64,000 bases of DNA, from positions 124,001 to 188,000 of the forward strand of contig NZ_BMLW01000010.1 in NCBI RefSeq assembly GCF_014645515.1, read 5' to 3'. The notes under the pieces were generated by a model, which saw only the letters and a program-made list of their open reading frames with translations, did no database searches and had not been told where the DNA came from. Position numbers and translations under genes: made by a program. Below are positions 49,313 through 61,412 of this stretch, piece after piece. Origin of the DNA: Oceanobacillus neutriphilus. GTDB lineage: Bacteria > Bacillota > Bacilli > Bacillales > Amphibacillaceae. The stretch's first letter is position 1. Each line of letters starts with the position of its first letter.

Positions 49313-51622
49313 ATGCTATCAAGTAAAGCAAACTGGAAATATATAAATAATCCGCCTGTGGAGGATAGAGATTCAATAGAAATAGCTATGTCGCCTATTG
49401 TTAAGGATCTGTTTTTACAAAGAGGGATTACCACAACGGAAGAAGCAAATCAATTTATGCAGCCGGATTTAAATAACTTAATAGACCCTTTTTTAATGAG
49501 TGGAATGGCCAAAGCAGTTAACCGAATTAAAGAAGCAGCTGAAAACAAAGAAAAAATTGTTGTATATGGAGATTATGACGCGGATGGTGTCAGCTCCACT
49601 GTTGTTCTCTTGCATGCTCTGAAAAAGATTGGTGCAGATTGTGAATACTATATTCCAAATCGTTTTACTGAGGGGTATGGTCCAAACGAAGCAGCATTCA
49701 GGCAGCTTCATCAAGCTGGATTCGGACTGATTATTACGGTGGATACAGGTATTGCTTCTGTCCACGAAGCAGAAGTAGCAAAGGAGCTCGGTATTGATTT
49801 AATCATTACCGATCACCATGAACCGCAGGCAGAAATACCGGATTGCTACACAATTATTCATCCGAAATTATCTGGGGATTACTCTTTTAAAGAACTGGCA
49901 GGGGTCGGCGTTTCATTAAAATTGGCACAGGCTTTAATCGGAGAGCTGCCCCGGGAGGTGCTTCCTTTTGTAGCCATAGGTACGATCGCGGATCTGGTAC
50001 CACTAGTTTCTGAAAACCGGATTCTGGCTACATTCGGGTTAAAAGAGCTTCAAAGAACCAATTATGTTGGTTTGAGAGCTTTAAAACAAGTATGCCAGTT
50101 AGAGGAGATCATTACTGAGGAGGATATCGGTTTTCGTATCGGCCCACGGTTAAATGCAGTAGGGCGTTTAGGCGATGCTGATTTAGCCGTAGATCTTTTA
50201 CTGGAGGAAGATAATGAAATTGCATTAGAAATGGCAAATGAACTAAACCATATTAATGAACAGCGAAAGAAAATTGTTCAGGATATTGTACAAGAAGCAA
50301 TGGAAATGGTTCAAACAGATAAACGGATTATTATTGTAGCAAAAGAAGGCTGGAATGAAGGCGTATTAGGAATTGTTGCTTCAAAATTAGTCCAAAAATA
50401 TGATCGTCCTGCAATTGTTCTTGCAATAAAGCCGAAGCAGGGTATTGTAAAGGGATCAGCCAGAAGTATTCCTGCGTTTGATTTATTTGAAGGCTGTATG
50501 ACTGTCAGGGATTTGTTTACGCACTTTGGCGGACACGCACAGGCAGCAGGAATGACATTACCTATTGAAAATCTGGATTCTCTGGAGACGGCTTTAAATG
50601 ATTTACTTTTTCAGAATCTGTCGGAAGACGATTTTAAGCAGGAATTATATATTAATGCTATATTAGGTATTGAAGATATAAATGTATCTTTAATTGAGGA
50701 GATAGCAAAGCTTTCTCCGTTTGGGATGGGAAATCCGAAGCCTTTGTTTGAGATAAGAGAAATACCAAAAGAGGTTCGACAGATTGGAAGCAGAAAAAAC
50801 CATTTAAAGATGCAATTTTCATCTGCAAATGGTCCGTTGGATATGGTTGGTTTCGGGTTTGGTGAGATGAAGGATGCTATCTCCCCGCATACAACAATAT
50901 CTATAGTCGGAGAACTTTCTATCAATGAATGGAATGGAAGAAGGACCGCTCAATTAATGATAGAGGATTTAAGAATTACCGAGTGGCAGCTATTTGACTT
51001 TCGAGGAAAAAAAGCTGAGCAGTTAATTCCCGGTAATGCTAACGAAGTCTTTGTCTGTGGTGAGTCCATACAGCCTGATGAACATACGGAAACATTTACT
51101 TATAAAGAGGCACTTTCTATGAATTTAACGCATTATCATACCATCGGTTTTACAGAATTACCTGAAAGTATGGATGTTATGAAGGATATTATCAAGCAGA
51201 TGAATCCGAAAAATATTGTTGTAGCATTACGCCAGACTACAAATCAATACCCCTTTCAGTTTCCTTCCCGAAAGGAATTTATAGATTATTACAGCTTAAT
51301 TAAACAGCATCAGCAGTTTCGGGTTGCGGAAATGCAGAAAGCTATTGAACAGCATCGGGGCTGGAATGAAGCTAAAATGAAATTTATGTCAGATGTTTTC
51401 ACGGATTTGGGATTTGTAACAATAAAGGATGGCTGGCTGCGCTACGAAGCTACACAGAATAAAAAAGATTTATCAGAATCAGCTATTTACCAAACTTGCT
51501 TCAAACAAAAAGAAGCAGAGAGTATACTTATTTATTCTAATTACCAGGACTTAAAAAAATGGTTTGCATCGTATCTGGATACGTCTGCAAATCTACAGGA
51601 GGAAGCAGTATATGGATTATAA
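49313..51622 (+). CDS. recJ: Single-stranded-DNA-specific exonuclease RecJ
   Basis: RecJ is a 5'-3' ssDNA exonuclease of the DHH family used in recombination and mismatch repair. It has 769 residues. Motifs are [11 protein letters not shown], the DHH box ITDHHEPQ, a DHHA1 domain with FGGHAQAAG, an OB fold, and the extra C-terminal domain of Firmicute RecJ. AGGGGTGA is 5 nt before the ATG. Its end overlaps apt by 11 nt. Confidence 0.95.
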   Translation: MLSSKANWKYINNPPVEDRDSIEIAMSPIVKDLFLQRGITTTEEANQFMQPDLNNLIDPFLMSGMAKAVNRIKEAAENKEKIVVYGDYDADGVSSTVVLLHALKKIGADCEYYIPNRFTEGYGPNEAAFRQLHQAGFGLIITVDTGIASVHEAEVAKELGIDLIITDHHEPQAEIPDCYTIIHPKLSGDYSFKELAGVGVSLKLAQALIGELPREVLPFVAIGTIADLVPLVSENRILATFGLKELQRTNYVGLRALKQVCQLEEIITEEDIGFRIGPRLNAVGRLGDADLAVDLLLEEDNEIALEMANELNHINEQRKKIVQDIVQEAMEMVQTDKRIIIVAKEGWNEGVLGIVASKLVQKYDRPAIVLAIKPKQGIVKGSARSIPAFDLFEGCMTVRDLFTHFGGHAQAAGMTLPIENLDSLETALNDLLFQNLSEDDFKQELYINAILGIEDINVSLIEEIAKLSPFGMGNPKPLFEIREIPKEVRQIGSRKNHLKMQFSSANGPLDMVGFGFGEMKDAISPHTTISIVGELSINEWNGRRTAQLMIEDLRITEWQLFDFRGKKAEQLIPGNANEVFVCGESIQPDEHTETFTYKEALSMNLTHYHTIGFTELPESMDVMKDIIKQMNPKNIVVALRQTTNQYPFQFPSRKEFIDYYSLIKQHQQFRVAEMQKAIEQHRGWNEAKMKFMSDVFTDLGFVTIKDGWLRYEATQNKKDLSESAIYQTCFKQKEAESILIYSNYQDLKKWFASYLDTSANLQEEAVYGL

Positions 51623-52124
51623 AGAATATATTGAGATTGTAGAAGATTGGCCAAAGGAAGGGGTCCGTTTTAAAGATATTACGCCATTGATGGCTAATGG
51701 ACCAGCTTATAAATCAGCTGTTGACGAGATTGTAGAATATGCAAAAGAGAAAGAAATTGATATTGTTGTAGGTCCTGAAGCAAGAGGATTTATTGTCGGC
51801 TGTCCTGTTTCTTATGCTTTAGAAATCGGTTTTGCTCCCGTCCGTAAAGAAGGAAAACTGCCGCGCGAGGTGATCAAAGTAGATTATGGATTGGAGTATG
51901 GGAAAAATGTGTTAACCATTCATAAGGATGCTATTAAACCTGGACAGCGTGTTCTGATTACAGACGATCTTTTAGCAACAGGCGGTACGATTGAAGCAAC
52001 GATTAATTTAGTTGAACAGCTTGGTGGAATTGTTGTGGGATGTGCTTTCTTAGTGGAGTTAAGCTACCTGGATGGAAAGGATAAATTGGAAGGCTACGAT
52101 GTACTTACAATTATGACCTATTAA
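51612..52124 (+). CDS. apt: Adenine phosphoribosyltransferase
   Basis: Apt salvages adenine to AMP using PRPP. The protein has 170 residues. The PRPP-binding motif is [14 protein letters not shown] and the PEARGF loop is present. The long in-frame extension back to 51564 is rejected because ACAGGAGGAAGC lies 6 nt before the ATG at 51612. It overlaps the end of recJ. A terminator and a composite repeat separate it from relA; in B. subtilis relA follows directly. Confidence 0.96.
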   Translation: MDYKEYIEIVEDWPKEGVRFKDITPLMANGPAYKSAVDEIVEYAKEKEIDIVVGPEARGFIVGCPVSYALEIGFAPVRKEGKLPREVIKVDYGLEYGKNVLTIHKDAIKPGQRVLITDDLLATGGTIEATINLVEQLGGIVVGCAFLVELSYLDGKDKLEGYDVLTIMTY

Positions 52125-52131
52125 ATAACAG

Positions 52132-52174
52132 AAAAGAGTCAAACAGAGATTAAAAACTGTGTTGACTCTTTTTA
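52132..52174 (+). terminator. Terminator of recJ-apt
   Basis: AAAAGAGTCAA pairs with TTGACTCTTTT around a loop of about 20 nt and is followed by TTATG. Confidence 0.8.
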
Positions 52175-52180
52175 TGTATT

Positions 52181-52790
52181 ACTCAACTTTCTCACCTGAG
52201 AATAAGCATGTTCTACATTATCCTGCTTGAATGTTGTTAAATCATCTTGAAAAGCAGATTGAGTATAGCGCCGCTCCGACCAACCACTCCGCTTTCCATG
52301 GGGACGGCTTCAGCTAACTTGAAAAGAAACCCGCTTTTCAAGTGGATCTTCAGCTCGCCCTGTTCCCATAGGAGTCTACGTGGTTGGTCTGCGCTCAGTT
52401 AGGCTTCTATAGCAAATGAAAGAAATCATATCCTAATGGAGTTGGATGAAATAATTTCCTTTTGCTTGATGAATAGATCATTTTAGTATTTCAAATGGTT
52501 GATTGGGCAATTGAAATTATGTCATAGCATATAGCATGGATAGTAAATATCAGGAATGGCTTTCATGAATAGAAAGTAATCGTGACACGACATTTTTATA
52601 TACACCATGAAAAATATGTTCTTTTACTGATCTAATTTCTATTTACTCCGTTGTATTAAACAGTATAGAATCCTCTTCTAGTGGTGGCCTTACACGTTAC
52701 CTTCTTTCTAAATAGAGTTTTTGCTTTGTCAAGAGCTAGATGGAAGGAACGATCAACACCTGTCACTATGATAAGTCAGTTATTTTTAAT
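52181..52790 (-). repeat. Composite structured repeat, copy 2 (module B only, inverted)
   Basis: One end keeps the terminal repeat ACTCAACTTTC (52181-52191); the other end has diverged after GTTATTTTTAA. Read on the minus strand it is closely similar to copy 1 along the backbone and module B (about 52267-52400). Where copy 1 has module A, this copy reads GGCCACCACTAGAAG without the insert (52675-52689). It holds no ORF of note. Confidence 0.85.
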
Positions 52791-52811
52791 CTGCTTATAT
52801 TAGGTTTTAGT

Positions 52812-52841
52812 TGGACAGAAATATAAAAAAAGTCTTATAAT
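52812..52841 (+). promoter_or_regulatory. Candidate relA promoter
   Basis: TGGACA at 52812-52817 and TATAAT at 52836-52841 with an 18-bp spacer, just beyond the diverged end of the repeat. A leader of about 165 nt follows with no clear structure. Confidence 0.55.
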
Positions 52842-53012
52842 AGTAATTATTATCGAATAATGTTTTTAAATCTGCGAAATTTAAAAGGTTTTAATGAAAG
52901 AAATGGCTTCAAGCATTCAGACACTTGTTGCTATTTTTATTTTTAGATCGGGGAAGAATTAATTTTTAATAAAATAATTTATTCAATATTGAAAGTAAAT
53001 AAAGGTGATTAC

Positions 53013-55208
53013 ATGGCAAAAGACGAAAATGTCAGCATTACAGATATTATAGAAAAAGCAAAAGAATATTTATCTGATGAAGATATTGCTTTAATTGAAC
53101 ATGCTTATGAATTTGCGAAAGAGGCTCATAAAGATCAATTTCGTAAATCAGGCGAACCGTATATTATTCATCCGGTACAGGTTGCAGGTATACTGACTGA
53201 ATTATTAATGGATGCAGAAACAATTTCAGCCGGGTTTCTTCATGATGTCATAGAGGATACTGAGGTAACCTTTGAACAGATTGAAGAAGAATTTAATCAT
53301 GAAATAGCTGCACTTGTAGATGGCGTCACGAAGCTTGGTAAAATCCGCTATGAAACAAAAGAGGCCCAGCAGGCAGAAAACCACCGTAAAATGTTTGTAG
53401 CAATGGCAAGGGATATCCGTGTCATAATGATTAAACTTGCTGACAGATTGCATAATATGAGAACGTTAAAGCATTTACCGCCGGAAAAACAGCGCCGTAT
53501 TTCAAATGAAACGCTGGAAATTTTTGCGCCGCTTGCTCATCGATTGGGAATTTCAACGATAAAGTGGGAGCTGGAGGATACAGCCTTACGCTACCTTAAT
53601 CCACAGCAGTATTATCGTATTGTTCAATTAATGAAGCAAAAACGGGAAGAGAGAGAATCTTATATACAGGAAGTTATTGATGATCTTTCTCAAGAATTTG
53701 AAGCGGTAAATATAAAAGCAGAGATGTCCGGCCGTCCAAAGCATTTGTATAGCATCTATCAGAAAATGGTAAATCAGAAAAAGCAATTTAATGAGATATA
53801 TGATCTTCTTGCAGTCCGGATTATAGTGGACAATATTAAAGACTGTTATGCTGTCTTGGGTATTATCCATACGAATTGGAAGCCGATGCCCGGAAGGTTT
53901 AAGGATTATATCGCTATGCCGAAGCAAAATTTGTATCAGTCTCTGCATACAACAGTTATCGGTCCAAAAGGTGATCCGCTAGAGGTGCAGATTCGGACGA
54001 AGGAAATGCATGATATTGCAGAATACGGAATTGCTGCACACTGGGCATATAAAGAGGGAAAGCAGGCAAAAGGGAAAAGCTCCTTTGAAGAAAAATTATC
54101 CTGGTTCCGGGAAATTTTGGAATGGCAAAGCGAAACGCATGATGCGGAAGAATTTATGGAGTCATTGAAGATTGATCTGTTTTCTGATATGGTCTATGTT
54201 TTCACACCTAAAGGAGAGGTTATTGAGCTGCCTGCAGGTTCTATTCCAATTGATTTTGCTTACAAGATTCATACGGAAATCGGCAATAAGACCATTGGAG
54301 CGAAAATTAATGGCAAGATGGAGCCATTAGACTATGAATTGCAAAACGGAGATATTGTTGATGTGATGACGTCGAAGCATTCCTACGGACCGTCCCAGGA
54401 CTGGCTGAAAATGGTGCAGACGTCCCAGGCAAAAAGCAAAATAAAACAATTTTTCAAAAAGCAGCAGCGTGATGAGAATATTGTTAAAGGGAAGGAAGCT
54501 GTTGAAAGAGAAATTCGTACTTTCGACATCGATCCAAAAGAAGCATTAACTGCAGATAATTTGCAGCGTGTATTTGATAAGTTTAATTTTACGAGCGAAG
54601 ATGATATGTATGCTGCTGTGGGTTATCAAGGGATTACGGCAGCTCTTATAGCTACCAGATTAACGGAGAAAATCCGTCAATCAAGAGAAGCTGATCAAGA
54701 TTTAGAGAAGAAGATAGAAGAAGTAAAAACGGATAAAGCAAGACCATCCTCCAAGAAAGATTCAGGCATTGAAGTGGCGGGTGTGAATAATTTGCTTGTC
54801 CGTATAGCAAAGTGCTGCAACCCTGTACCTGGTGATGAAATTCTAGGCTATATTACCAAAGGCAGAGGGGTATCTGTCCACCGTGCCGATTGCCCGAATG
54901 TACAGACAGAGGAAGCAAAGCAGCGTTATATAGATGTAAAGTGGAAAAATCAGTATGCAGAGAAAAAGCAGTATCATGTTGATTTGGAAATTACAGGCTA
55001 TGACCGCCGCGGTTTGCTCAATGAGGTATTACAGGCTGTTAACGAAACAAAAACGAATATTACACATGTGAATGGCAGATCTGACCGAAATAAAATGGCT
55101 ATAATTCAATTAACAATTTTAATTCATAATACTAATCACTTGCGCAAAGTAGTGGATCGAATAAAGCAGATTCGGGAAGTATATACCGTTACAAGAACTG
55201 TGCAATAA
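53013..55208 (+). CDS. relA: Bifunctional (p)ppGpp synthetase/hydrolase Rel
   Basis: This is the stringent-response enzyme that makes and degrades (p)ppGpp. It has 731 residues. The HD hydrolase domain has [10 protein letters not shown]; the synthetase domain has [10 protein letters not shown] and [17 protein letters not shown] (about 395-455), a zinc-finger/helical region with [10 protein letters not shown], and a C-terminal ACT domain follow. An in-frame ATG 24 nt earlier lacks a ribosome site, while AAAGGTGAT precedes the chosen ATG. dtd follows after 14 nt. Confidence 0.96.
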   Translation: MAKDENVSITDIIEKAKEYLSDEDIALIEHAYEFAKEAHKDQFRKSGEPYIIHPVQVAGILTELLMDAETISAGFLHDVIEDTEVTFEQIEEEFNHEIAALVDGVTKLGKIRYETKEAQQAENHRKMFVAMARDIRVIMIKLADRLHNMRTLKHLPPEKQRRISNETLEIFAPLAHRLGISTIKWELEDTALRYLNPQQYYRIVQLMKQKREERESYIQEVIDDLSQEFEAVNIKAEMSGRPKHLYSIYQKMVNQKKQFNEIYDLLAVRIIVDNIKDCYAVLGIIHTNWKPMPGRFKDYIAMPKQNLYQSLHTTVIGPKGDPLEVQIRTKEMHDIAEYGIAAHWAYKEGKQAKGKSSFEEKLSWFREILEWQSETHDAEEFMESLKIDLFSDMVYVFTPKGEVIELPAGSIPIDFAYKIHTEIGNKTIGAKINGKMEPLDYELQNGDIVDVMTSKHSYGPSQDWLKMVQTSQAKSKIKQFFKKQQRDENIVKGKEAVEREIRTFDIDPKEALTADNLQRVFDKFNFTSEDDMYAAVGYQGITAALIATRLTEKIRQSREADQDLEKKIEEVKTDKARPSSKKDSGIEVAGVNNLLVRIAKCCNPVPGDEILGYITKGRGVSVHRADCPNVQTEEAKQRYIDVKWKNQYAEKKQYHVDLEITGYDRRGLLNEVLQAVNETKTNITHVNGRSDRNKMAIIQLTILIHNTNHLRKVVDRIKQIREVYTVTRTVQ

Positions 55209-55222
55209 GGAGCGTTTGTTTT

Positions 55223-55669
55223 ATGAAAGTAGTATTACAGCGGGTGAAGGAAGCTTCTGTAACTGTCCGGAAAGAAAAAATCAGTGAAATTAAAAAGGGA
55301 TTCCTTTTACTTGTCGGTGTTACCCACAATGATACTGATGAGGATTTAAAATATCTTGTAAATAAGATTGTCCATCTGCGGATTTTTGAAGATGAAAATA
55401 ATAAAATGAATCTTTCTATTAAAGATGTGGAAGGCAGCATTTTATCGGTTTCCCAGTTTACTTTATATGGGGATACTAAAAAAGGTAGACGTCCAAGCTT
55501 TATAAAAGCAGCAAAACCCGATAAAGCAGAAGCTTTATATGATGCTTTTAATAAAGGATTACGCACAGAAGGAATAGTGACAGTAACTGGGGAATTCGGT
55601 GCAATGATGGATGTCGCGCTGGTAAACGATGGTCCGGTCACAATGATAATTGACAGTAAAGACAGATAA
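55223..55669 (+). CDS. dtd: D-aminoacyl-tRNA deacylase
   Basis: Dtd removes D-amino acids from mischarged tRNA. The protein has 148 residues. The substrate-binding motifs SQFTLYG and NDGPVT (Gly-Pro) are present. AAGGAGCG is about 9 nt before the ATG. The relA-dtd pairing is conserved in Bacillaceae. The amidase gene that follows in B. subtilis (yrvJ) is absent. Confidence 0.96.
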   Translation: MKVVLQRVKEASVTVRKEKISEIKKGFLLLVGVTHNDTDEDLKYLVNKIVHLRIFEDENNKMNLSIKDVEGSILSVSQFTLYGDTKKGRRPSFIKAAKPDKAEALYDAFNKGLRTEGIVTVTGEFGAMMDVALVNDGPVTMIIDSKDR

Positions 55670-55760
55670 AGGAAGGTATAAGAATAAGGTCGGGGTTTTG
55701 TGGAGATGCTATAAAAACTTAAATAGATTTAAAAAGGGCACTTAAAGGAGAATTTAAGTT

Positions 55761-55934
55761 ATGCATCGAGAGATAAAACAGCACAATGCCAATCATTACC
55801 CTGAAATGATGATGGTTGATTTTCACCATTTTCTGCAAATGGAAAAGTCTTCAACCTATCTGGAAATAGCGACAGAGCTTGGAATTTCCATTCAGGAAGT
55901 GAAGCAATTGAAAAAAAGCTTAAGTCGTTCTTGA
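55761..55934 (+). CDS. 57-residue helix-turn-helix-like ORF, YrzK position
   Basis: The ORF reads MHREIKQHNANHYPEMMM at its start and ends KKSLSRS. AAAGGAG lies about 10 nt upstream. The C-terminal half (YLEIATELGISIQEVKQLKK) has the look of a helix-turn-helix of the sigma-70 region 4 or resolvase type. B. subtilis has a small gene, yrzK, at the same place upstream of hisS, but I did not align them. The stop codon overlaps the -35 of the hisS leader promoter. The N-terminus is His- and Met-rich. Confidence 0.65.
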   Translation: MHREIKQHNANHYPEMMMVDFHHFLQMEKSSTYLEIATELGISIQEVKQLKKSLSRS

Positions 55935-55959
55935 CAATGGACGAAACTCACCTTATTAT
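55931..55959 (+). promoter_or_regulatory. Sigma-A promoter of the hisS-aspS leader
   Basis: TTGACA at 55931-55936, 17-bp spacer, TATTAT at 55954-55959. A second TATAAT at 55960-55965 is too far from the -35. The predicted transcript contains the GC-rich hairpin at 55997-56060 and then the T-box. Confidence 0.7.
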
Positions 55960-55996
55960 TATAATCATTCCACTTCTATAAGATGTGGCAGTTTAT

Positions 55997-56060
55997 ACGT
56001 TGCCCGCGAATATTTTCCGTGGGACGAGTAAGCCCGGTCCCGGGACACGGGCGGTATTAG
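55997..56060 (+). repeat. GAGTAA-loop GC hairpin, copy 2 of 2 in the window
   Basis: Nested pairs are TGCCCG/CGGGCG, CCGTG/CACGG and GGGAC/GTCCC around a loop GAGTAAGCCCG, with CGGGA between the inner and middle helices. It shares its plan with 39050-39105. It lies in the leader between promoter and T-box. Confidence 0.6.
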
Positions 56061-56089
56061 TAGAAGTTTCTTAAAATTAAATGAATGAA

Positions 56090-56335
56090 ACCGTTGAAAG
56101 AAAAAGTAATATAGGCGCAGGTGGTAAGAGAGTAGCTGTCATTGGCTGAGAGCAGCTATCTATCCGGCATATATGAAAGACATTCTGGAGGATTTATATC
56201 GAAAATAGATTGAGTAGATATAAACGTGTTGCAGGCGTTAACTGATAAAGGTGGGTATCTTTTGATATCAACTAGGGTGGCAACGCGGGAAAAATCCCGT
56301 CCCTTATTTTTTTAATAAGGGACGGGATTTTTGTA
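56090..56335 (+). promoter_or_regulatory. T-box riboswitch controlling hisS-aspS
   Basis: The T-box sequence AGGGTGGCAACGCGGG is at 56274-56289 and the terminator is a 19-bp stem (AAAAATCCCGTCCCTTATT arm) at 56290-56332. Stem I covers about 56095-56200. In its 3' side the specifier region reads GAAAGACATTC: GAC (56179-56181) is Asp and the overlapping CAT (56181-56183) is His, matching the two genes downstream. Confidence 0.9.
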
Positions 56336-56446
56336 TTGTTAAAGAATCGGAAGCGTCCGTTTTAAAAGTTATCTGTTATTATTTTCTGCTGACCAGAAAA
56401 TGAAATTCATCAGTTATTTTGCAAATTAGTGAAGGAGGAAATAAAA

Positions 56447-57730
56447 ATGGCTATGAAAGCTCCAAGAGGAACAATGGATATTTTGCCGGAGGATACGGCA
56501 AAATGGCAATATGTAGAAAAGCAAATTAAAGAAATTTGTGACGCGTATTACTATCATGAAATACGTACACCAATCTTTGAACACACAGAAGTATTTCAAC
56601 GCGGTGTCGGAGATTCAACAGATATTGTACAGAAGGAAATGTACACTTTTGAGGACCGGGGAGGCAGAAGTCTCACACTTCGTCCAGAAGGAACTGCTGC
56701 TGTAGCCCGCGCTTTTGTCGAAAATAAATTATATGGCAGTCCCAATTTACCTGAAAAGCTTTATTACTTTGGCTCGATGTTTCGATATGAACGTCCCCAA
56801 AAAGGGAGAATGCGTCAATTAAACCAATTTGGTGTGGAAGCAATGGGAAGCGAGGACCCGGCGATTGATGCAGAAGTAATTGATCTCGCCATGAAAATAT
56901 ACCGCAGATTAGGCCTGAAATCTCTGAAGCTGGTGATTAACTCATTAGGTGATAAGGAAAGCCGAAAAGCACATCGTGACGCACTTGTAGCACATTTTGA
57001 CCCATATCGTGAGGAGCTCTGCTCAGATTGCCAATCACGATTGGATAAAAATCCGCTGCGTGTGCTGGATTGTAAAAAGGATCGAGATCACCCTGCAATG
57101 AAAACAGCACCACCCATCTTAGATTATCTGAATGAAAAATCACAAGCTTATTTTGAACAGGTAAAAGCATATCTAGATGCGATGGAAATTTCTTATACTG
57201 TAGATCCTAATTTAGTCCGAGGCTTAGATTACTATAATCATACCGCATTTGAAATTATGAGTGAGGCAGATGGCTTCGGTGCCATTACGACATTAGCCGG
57301 CGGCGGCAGATATGATGGATTGATTACCGAATTCGGCGGTCCGGATACACCGGGAATTGGTTTTGGAATGGGGCTGGAACGCTTGTTAATGGCTCTTCAG
57401 GTAGAAAATATTGATATACCTGTTGATACAAAACTGGACTGTTTTGTGGCAGGCTTTGGTTCTGAAAAAGTACGAACAGAAACTGTAAAGCTTGTTCATC
57501 AGCTACGTTCAGCTGGTATTCAGACAGATACAGATTACCAGCACCGCAAAATGAAGGGACAGCTTAAAGCCGCAGACCGTTTAAAGGCAAAATTTGTTAC
57601 CTTTTTAGGTGATGATGAACTTGATAAACAAGTAGTAACCATTAAAAATATGGGAACTGGAGATCAAAAAGAGGTCTCAGTTGATAATATTGTTTCTGAA
57701 ATTAAAGAGTTGTTATTGGAGGAGAGTTAA
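56447..57730 (+). CDS. hisS: Histidyl-tRNA synthetase
   Basis: This class II synthetase charges tRNA-His. It has 427 residues. Motif 2 is in [17 protein letters not shown], the histidine signature is [12 protein letters not shown], and motif 3 is in [12 protein letters not shown]. The anticodon-binding domain occupies about 325-427. An ATG 18 nt earlier is rejected since GAAGGAGGAA lies between the two. aspS follows after 3 nt. Expression is under the T-box leader. Confidence 0.96.
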   Translation: MAMKAPRGTMDILPEDTAKWQYVEKQIKEICDAYYYHEIRTPIFEHTEVFQRGVGDSTDIVQKEMYTFEDRGGRSLTLRPEGTAAVARAFVENKLYGSPNLPEKLYYFGSMFRYERPQKGRMRQLNQFGVEAMGSEDPAIDAEVIDLAMKIYRRLGLKSLKLVINSLGDKESRKAHRDALVAHFDPYREELCSDCQSRLDKNPLRVLDCKKDRDHPAMKTAPPILDYLNEKSQAYFEQVKAYLDAMEISYTVDPNLVRGLDYYNHTAFEIMSEADGFGAITTLAGGGRYDGLITEFGGPDTPGIGFGMGLERLLMALQVENIDIPVDTKLDCFVAGFGSEKVRTETVKLVHQLRSAGIQTDTDYQHRKMKGQLKAADRLKAKFVTFLGDDELDKQVVTIKNMGTGDQKEVSVDNIVSEIKELLLEES

Positions 57731-57733
57731 AAA

Positions 57734-59512
57734 ATGACAGAGCGTGTTTTATCGGGGCACTTAACGGAAAATGAAATCGAAAAGGAAGTCAGACTAAAAG
57801 GCTGGGTTCAAAAACGCCGGGATCTTGGCGGTCTTATTTTTATTGATTTGCGTGATAAGTCCGGAATTATGCAAATTGTATTTAACCCGGATTATTCACA
57901 GGAAGCACTCGAAACAGCGGAAAGTATTCGTTCTGAATATGTGATTGATGTAGTTGGCAAGCTTGTATTACGTGATGATGCAACCATTAATCCTTCCATT
58001 CCGACTGGTACATTGGAAGTACTGGCCAGCTCGATTAAAGTGTTGAATAAAGCAAAAAATCCGCCGTTTATGATTCAGGATGATGTAAATATTTCAGAGG
58101 ATATCCGTTTGAAGTATCGTTATTTAGATTTGCGCCGCCCAGGCTTGCAGGAAACATTTAAATTACGCCATCAAACAACGCAGAGCATCCGTAATTATTT
58201 AAATAAAAATGAATTCTTAGAAATGGAAACACCGATTTTAACAAAAAGTACACCAGAAGGAGCACGTGATTACCTTGTTCCAAGCCGTGTTCATCCTGGA
58301 GAATTCTATGCTTTACCACAATCTCCACAGTTATTTAAACAATTAATTATGATGAGCGGATTTGAACGTTATTACCAAATTGCCCGCTGCTTCCGTGATG
58401 AAGATTTACGTGCAGACCGTCAGCCTGAATTTACACAGGTTGATATTGAGACTTCCTTTTTAACAAGTGACGAGATTATGACAATGACAGAAGAGATGAT
58501 GAAAGAGGTAGTTAAAGAGGTTAAAGATGTCGATATTACCTTACCTTTACAAAGAATGCCTTATGACGAGGCCATGGACCGCTTCGGTTCTGACAAACCG
58601 GATACCCGCTTTGGATTAGAATTGATTCATGTATCGGATATCGTGGCAGACTCTGGATTCAAGGTATTTAAGCAGGCGGTAGAGAACGGCGGAAAAGTAG
58701 CATTATTAAATGTGGAAGGTGCTGCTGGCAGCTATTCCAGAAAAGATATTGATAAGTTAACAGAGTTTGTCAATGTCTACGGTGCAAAAGGCTTAGCCTG
58801 GCTAAAAGTAGAGGAAGAAGAAGTGAAGGGCCCGATCAGCAAATTCTTATCGGATGAGGAAAAATCAGCTATCACGGATAAGGCTAAAGCAAAGAGTGGG
58901 GACTTACTGTTATTTGTGGCTGATAAATCATCTGTTGTTTACGATAGTTTGGGAGCCCTTCGCTTGAAGCTGGGAAAAGATTTAGGATTGATTAACGAAG
59001 AAGCATTTCATTTCTTATGGGTAACAGATTGGCCGTTGTTTGAATATGATGAGGAACTGGGCCGTTATTTTGCAGCGCATCATCCGTTTACGTCACCAAT
59101 TGAAGCAGATAAGGAAAAATTGTTAACAGATCCAATGAACGTCCGTGCAAATGCATATGATTTAGTATTAAATGGTTACGAGCTCGGCGGCGGATCTATC
59201 CGTATCCATCAGACTGAGCTTCAGAATAAAATGTTCCAGGCATTAGGATTTACAGAAGAAGAAGCTAGAGAGCAATTCGGATTCTTATTGGATGCGTTAG
59301 AGTATGGAGCACCGCCTCATGGAGGAGTTGCGCTTGGCTTAGACCGTATCATAATGCTTCTGGCAGGCCGTTCTAACTTACGAGATACCATTCTTTTCCC
59401 TAAAACAGCATCTGCTTCTGACCTGATGACAGAAGCTCCAAGTGAAGTCAGCGGGGACCAGCTGCAAGAATTGTCAATTTCATTAGCAAAAAGAAACGAT
59501 AACAAAGAATAA
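57734..59512 (+). CDS. aspS: Aspartyl-tRNA synthetase
   Basis: This class II synthetase has 592 residues: an N-terminal OB-fold anticodon domain (about 1-105), the catalytic core with motif 2 [17 protein letters not shown] and motif 3 [10 protein letters not shown], and the bacterial GAD insertion domain (about 290-420). Whether it is discriminating for tRNA-Asp or also charges tRNA-Asn cannot be read by eye. GGAGGAGAG at the hisS end is the ribosome site, and a 3-nt gap implies co-translation. Confidence 0.96.
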   Translation: MTERVLSGHLTENEIEKEVRLKGWVQKRRDLGGLIFIDLRDKSGIMQIVFNPDYSQEALETAESIRSEYVIDVVGKLVLRDDATINPSIPTGTLEVLASSIKVLNKAKNPPFMIQDDVNISEDIRLKYRYLDLRRPGLQETFKLRHQTTQSIRNYLNKNEFLEMETPILTKSTPEGARDYLVPSRVHPGEFYALPQSPQLFKQLIMMSGFERYYQIARCFRDEDLRADRQPEFTQVDIETSFLTSDEIMTMTEEMMKEVVKEVKDVDITLPLQRMPYDEAMDRFGSDKPDTRFGLELIHVSDIVADSGFKVFKQAVENGGKVALLNVEGAAGSYSRKDIDKLTEFVNVYGAKGLAWLKVEEEEVKGPISKFLSDEEKSAITDKAKAKSGDLLLFVADKSSVVYDSLGALRLKLGKDLGLINEEAFHFLWVTDWPLFEYDEELGRYFAAHHPFTSPIEADKEKLLTDPMNVRANAYDLVLNGYELGGGSIRIHQTELQNKMFQALGFTEEEAREQFGFLLDALEYGAPPHGGVALGLDRIIMLLAGRSNLRDTILFPKTASASDLMTEAPSEVSGDQLQELSISLAKRNDNKE

Positions 59513-59518
59513 AAGAGA

Positions 59519-59550
59519 ATATGCACGATATTTCTGCATATCGTGCATAT
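59519..59550 (+). terminator. Perfect hairpin directly after aspS
   Basis: ATATGCACGATAT and its exact complement enclose TTCTGC. The following CATTTG is not a good T tract, so it may be a transcript-stabilising hairpin ahead of the next terminator. Confidence 0.6.
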
Positions 59551-59563
59551 CATTTGTGAAATA

Positions 59564-59610
59564 AAAGCAAACAAAAGCACAATTGGCTTGTGTTTATTTG
59601 CTTTTTCATA
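59564..59610 (+). terminator. Terminator of hisS-aspS
   Basis: AAAGCAAACAAAAGCACAA pairs imperfectly with TTGTGTTTATTTGC and runs into TTTTTC. It lies about 55 nt after the aspS stop. Confidence 0.6.
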
Positions 59611-59665
59611 TAAAATAAAAAAACCTTCTGGTTGAGGAATCGGTTGAAAAAACTAAAGGAGATGA

Positions 59666-61048
<1,383 letters not shown>

Positions 61049-61093
61049 TCCACAGCTTTGAACGGATTTATTCTGTATTAGTAAATATATTAT

Positions 61094-61122
61094 TTGTACT
61101 TTGAATCAATTTATGCTACGAT
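61094..61122 (+). promoter_or_regulatory. Sigma-A promoter of 6S RNA
   Basis: TTGTAC at 61094-61099, 17-bp spacer and TACGAT at 61117-61122 with a TGC extension. Start expected near 61130. Confidence 0.6.
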
Positions 61123-61140
61123 AATAAAAAATAAATTATT

Positions 61141-61321
61141 ACAATCCTGATGTGTTCGTTTGCAATTGGTATTTTGACCGAACACCTATAAGTTAGGGAG
61201 TCCGACAGGTCTTTAGAGTGCGTGTATGCCCGAAAAAGGGAAGCATAATACCTTTAAAGCAGGACACCCACCTGCCAAAAGCGGGATCAAAACTTTATTG
61301 TCGGACGGCACTATCGGGATT
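61141..61321 (+). ncRNA. bsrA: 6S RNA (6S-1/BsrA type)
   Basis: 6S RNA mimics an open promoter and binds sigma-A RNA polymerase. The closing stem pairs TCCTGATGTG (61145-61154) with CACTATCGGGA (61309-61319). The interior has long irregular helices around a large central bubble, and the length is about 180 nt. B. subtilis bsrA lies next to aspS and yrvM, so the position fits. A strong terminator follows at once. The boundaries are approximate. Confidence 0.82.
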
Positions 61322-61364
61322 ACGAAAAAATACTGCACAGTTTTGTGCAGTATTTTTTCGTAAT
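61319..61364. terminator. Bidirectional terminator of 6S RNA and rsfA
   Basis: A 21-bp perfect stem (ATTACGAAAAAATACTGCACA arm in two halves) around GTTT. Six T on each strand within the arms. Confidence 0.9.
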
Positions 61365-61412
61365 TGATATACATCTACTGTTATAAGTATAATGTATAGT
61401 TCTTATTCTAAC

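Noticed and set aside
55189-55641. 150-codon minus-strand ORF over dtd
   Set aside because: Antisense shadow of a strongly recognised gene; Ser/Phe-rich composition without motifs.
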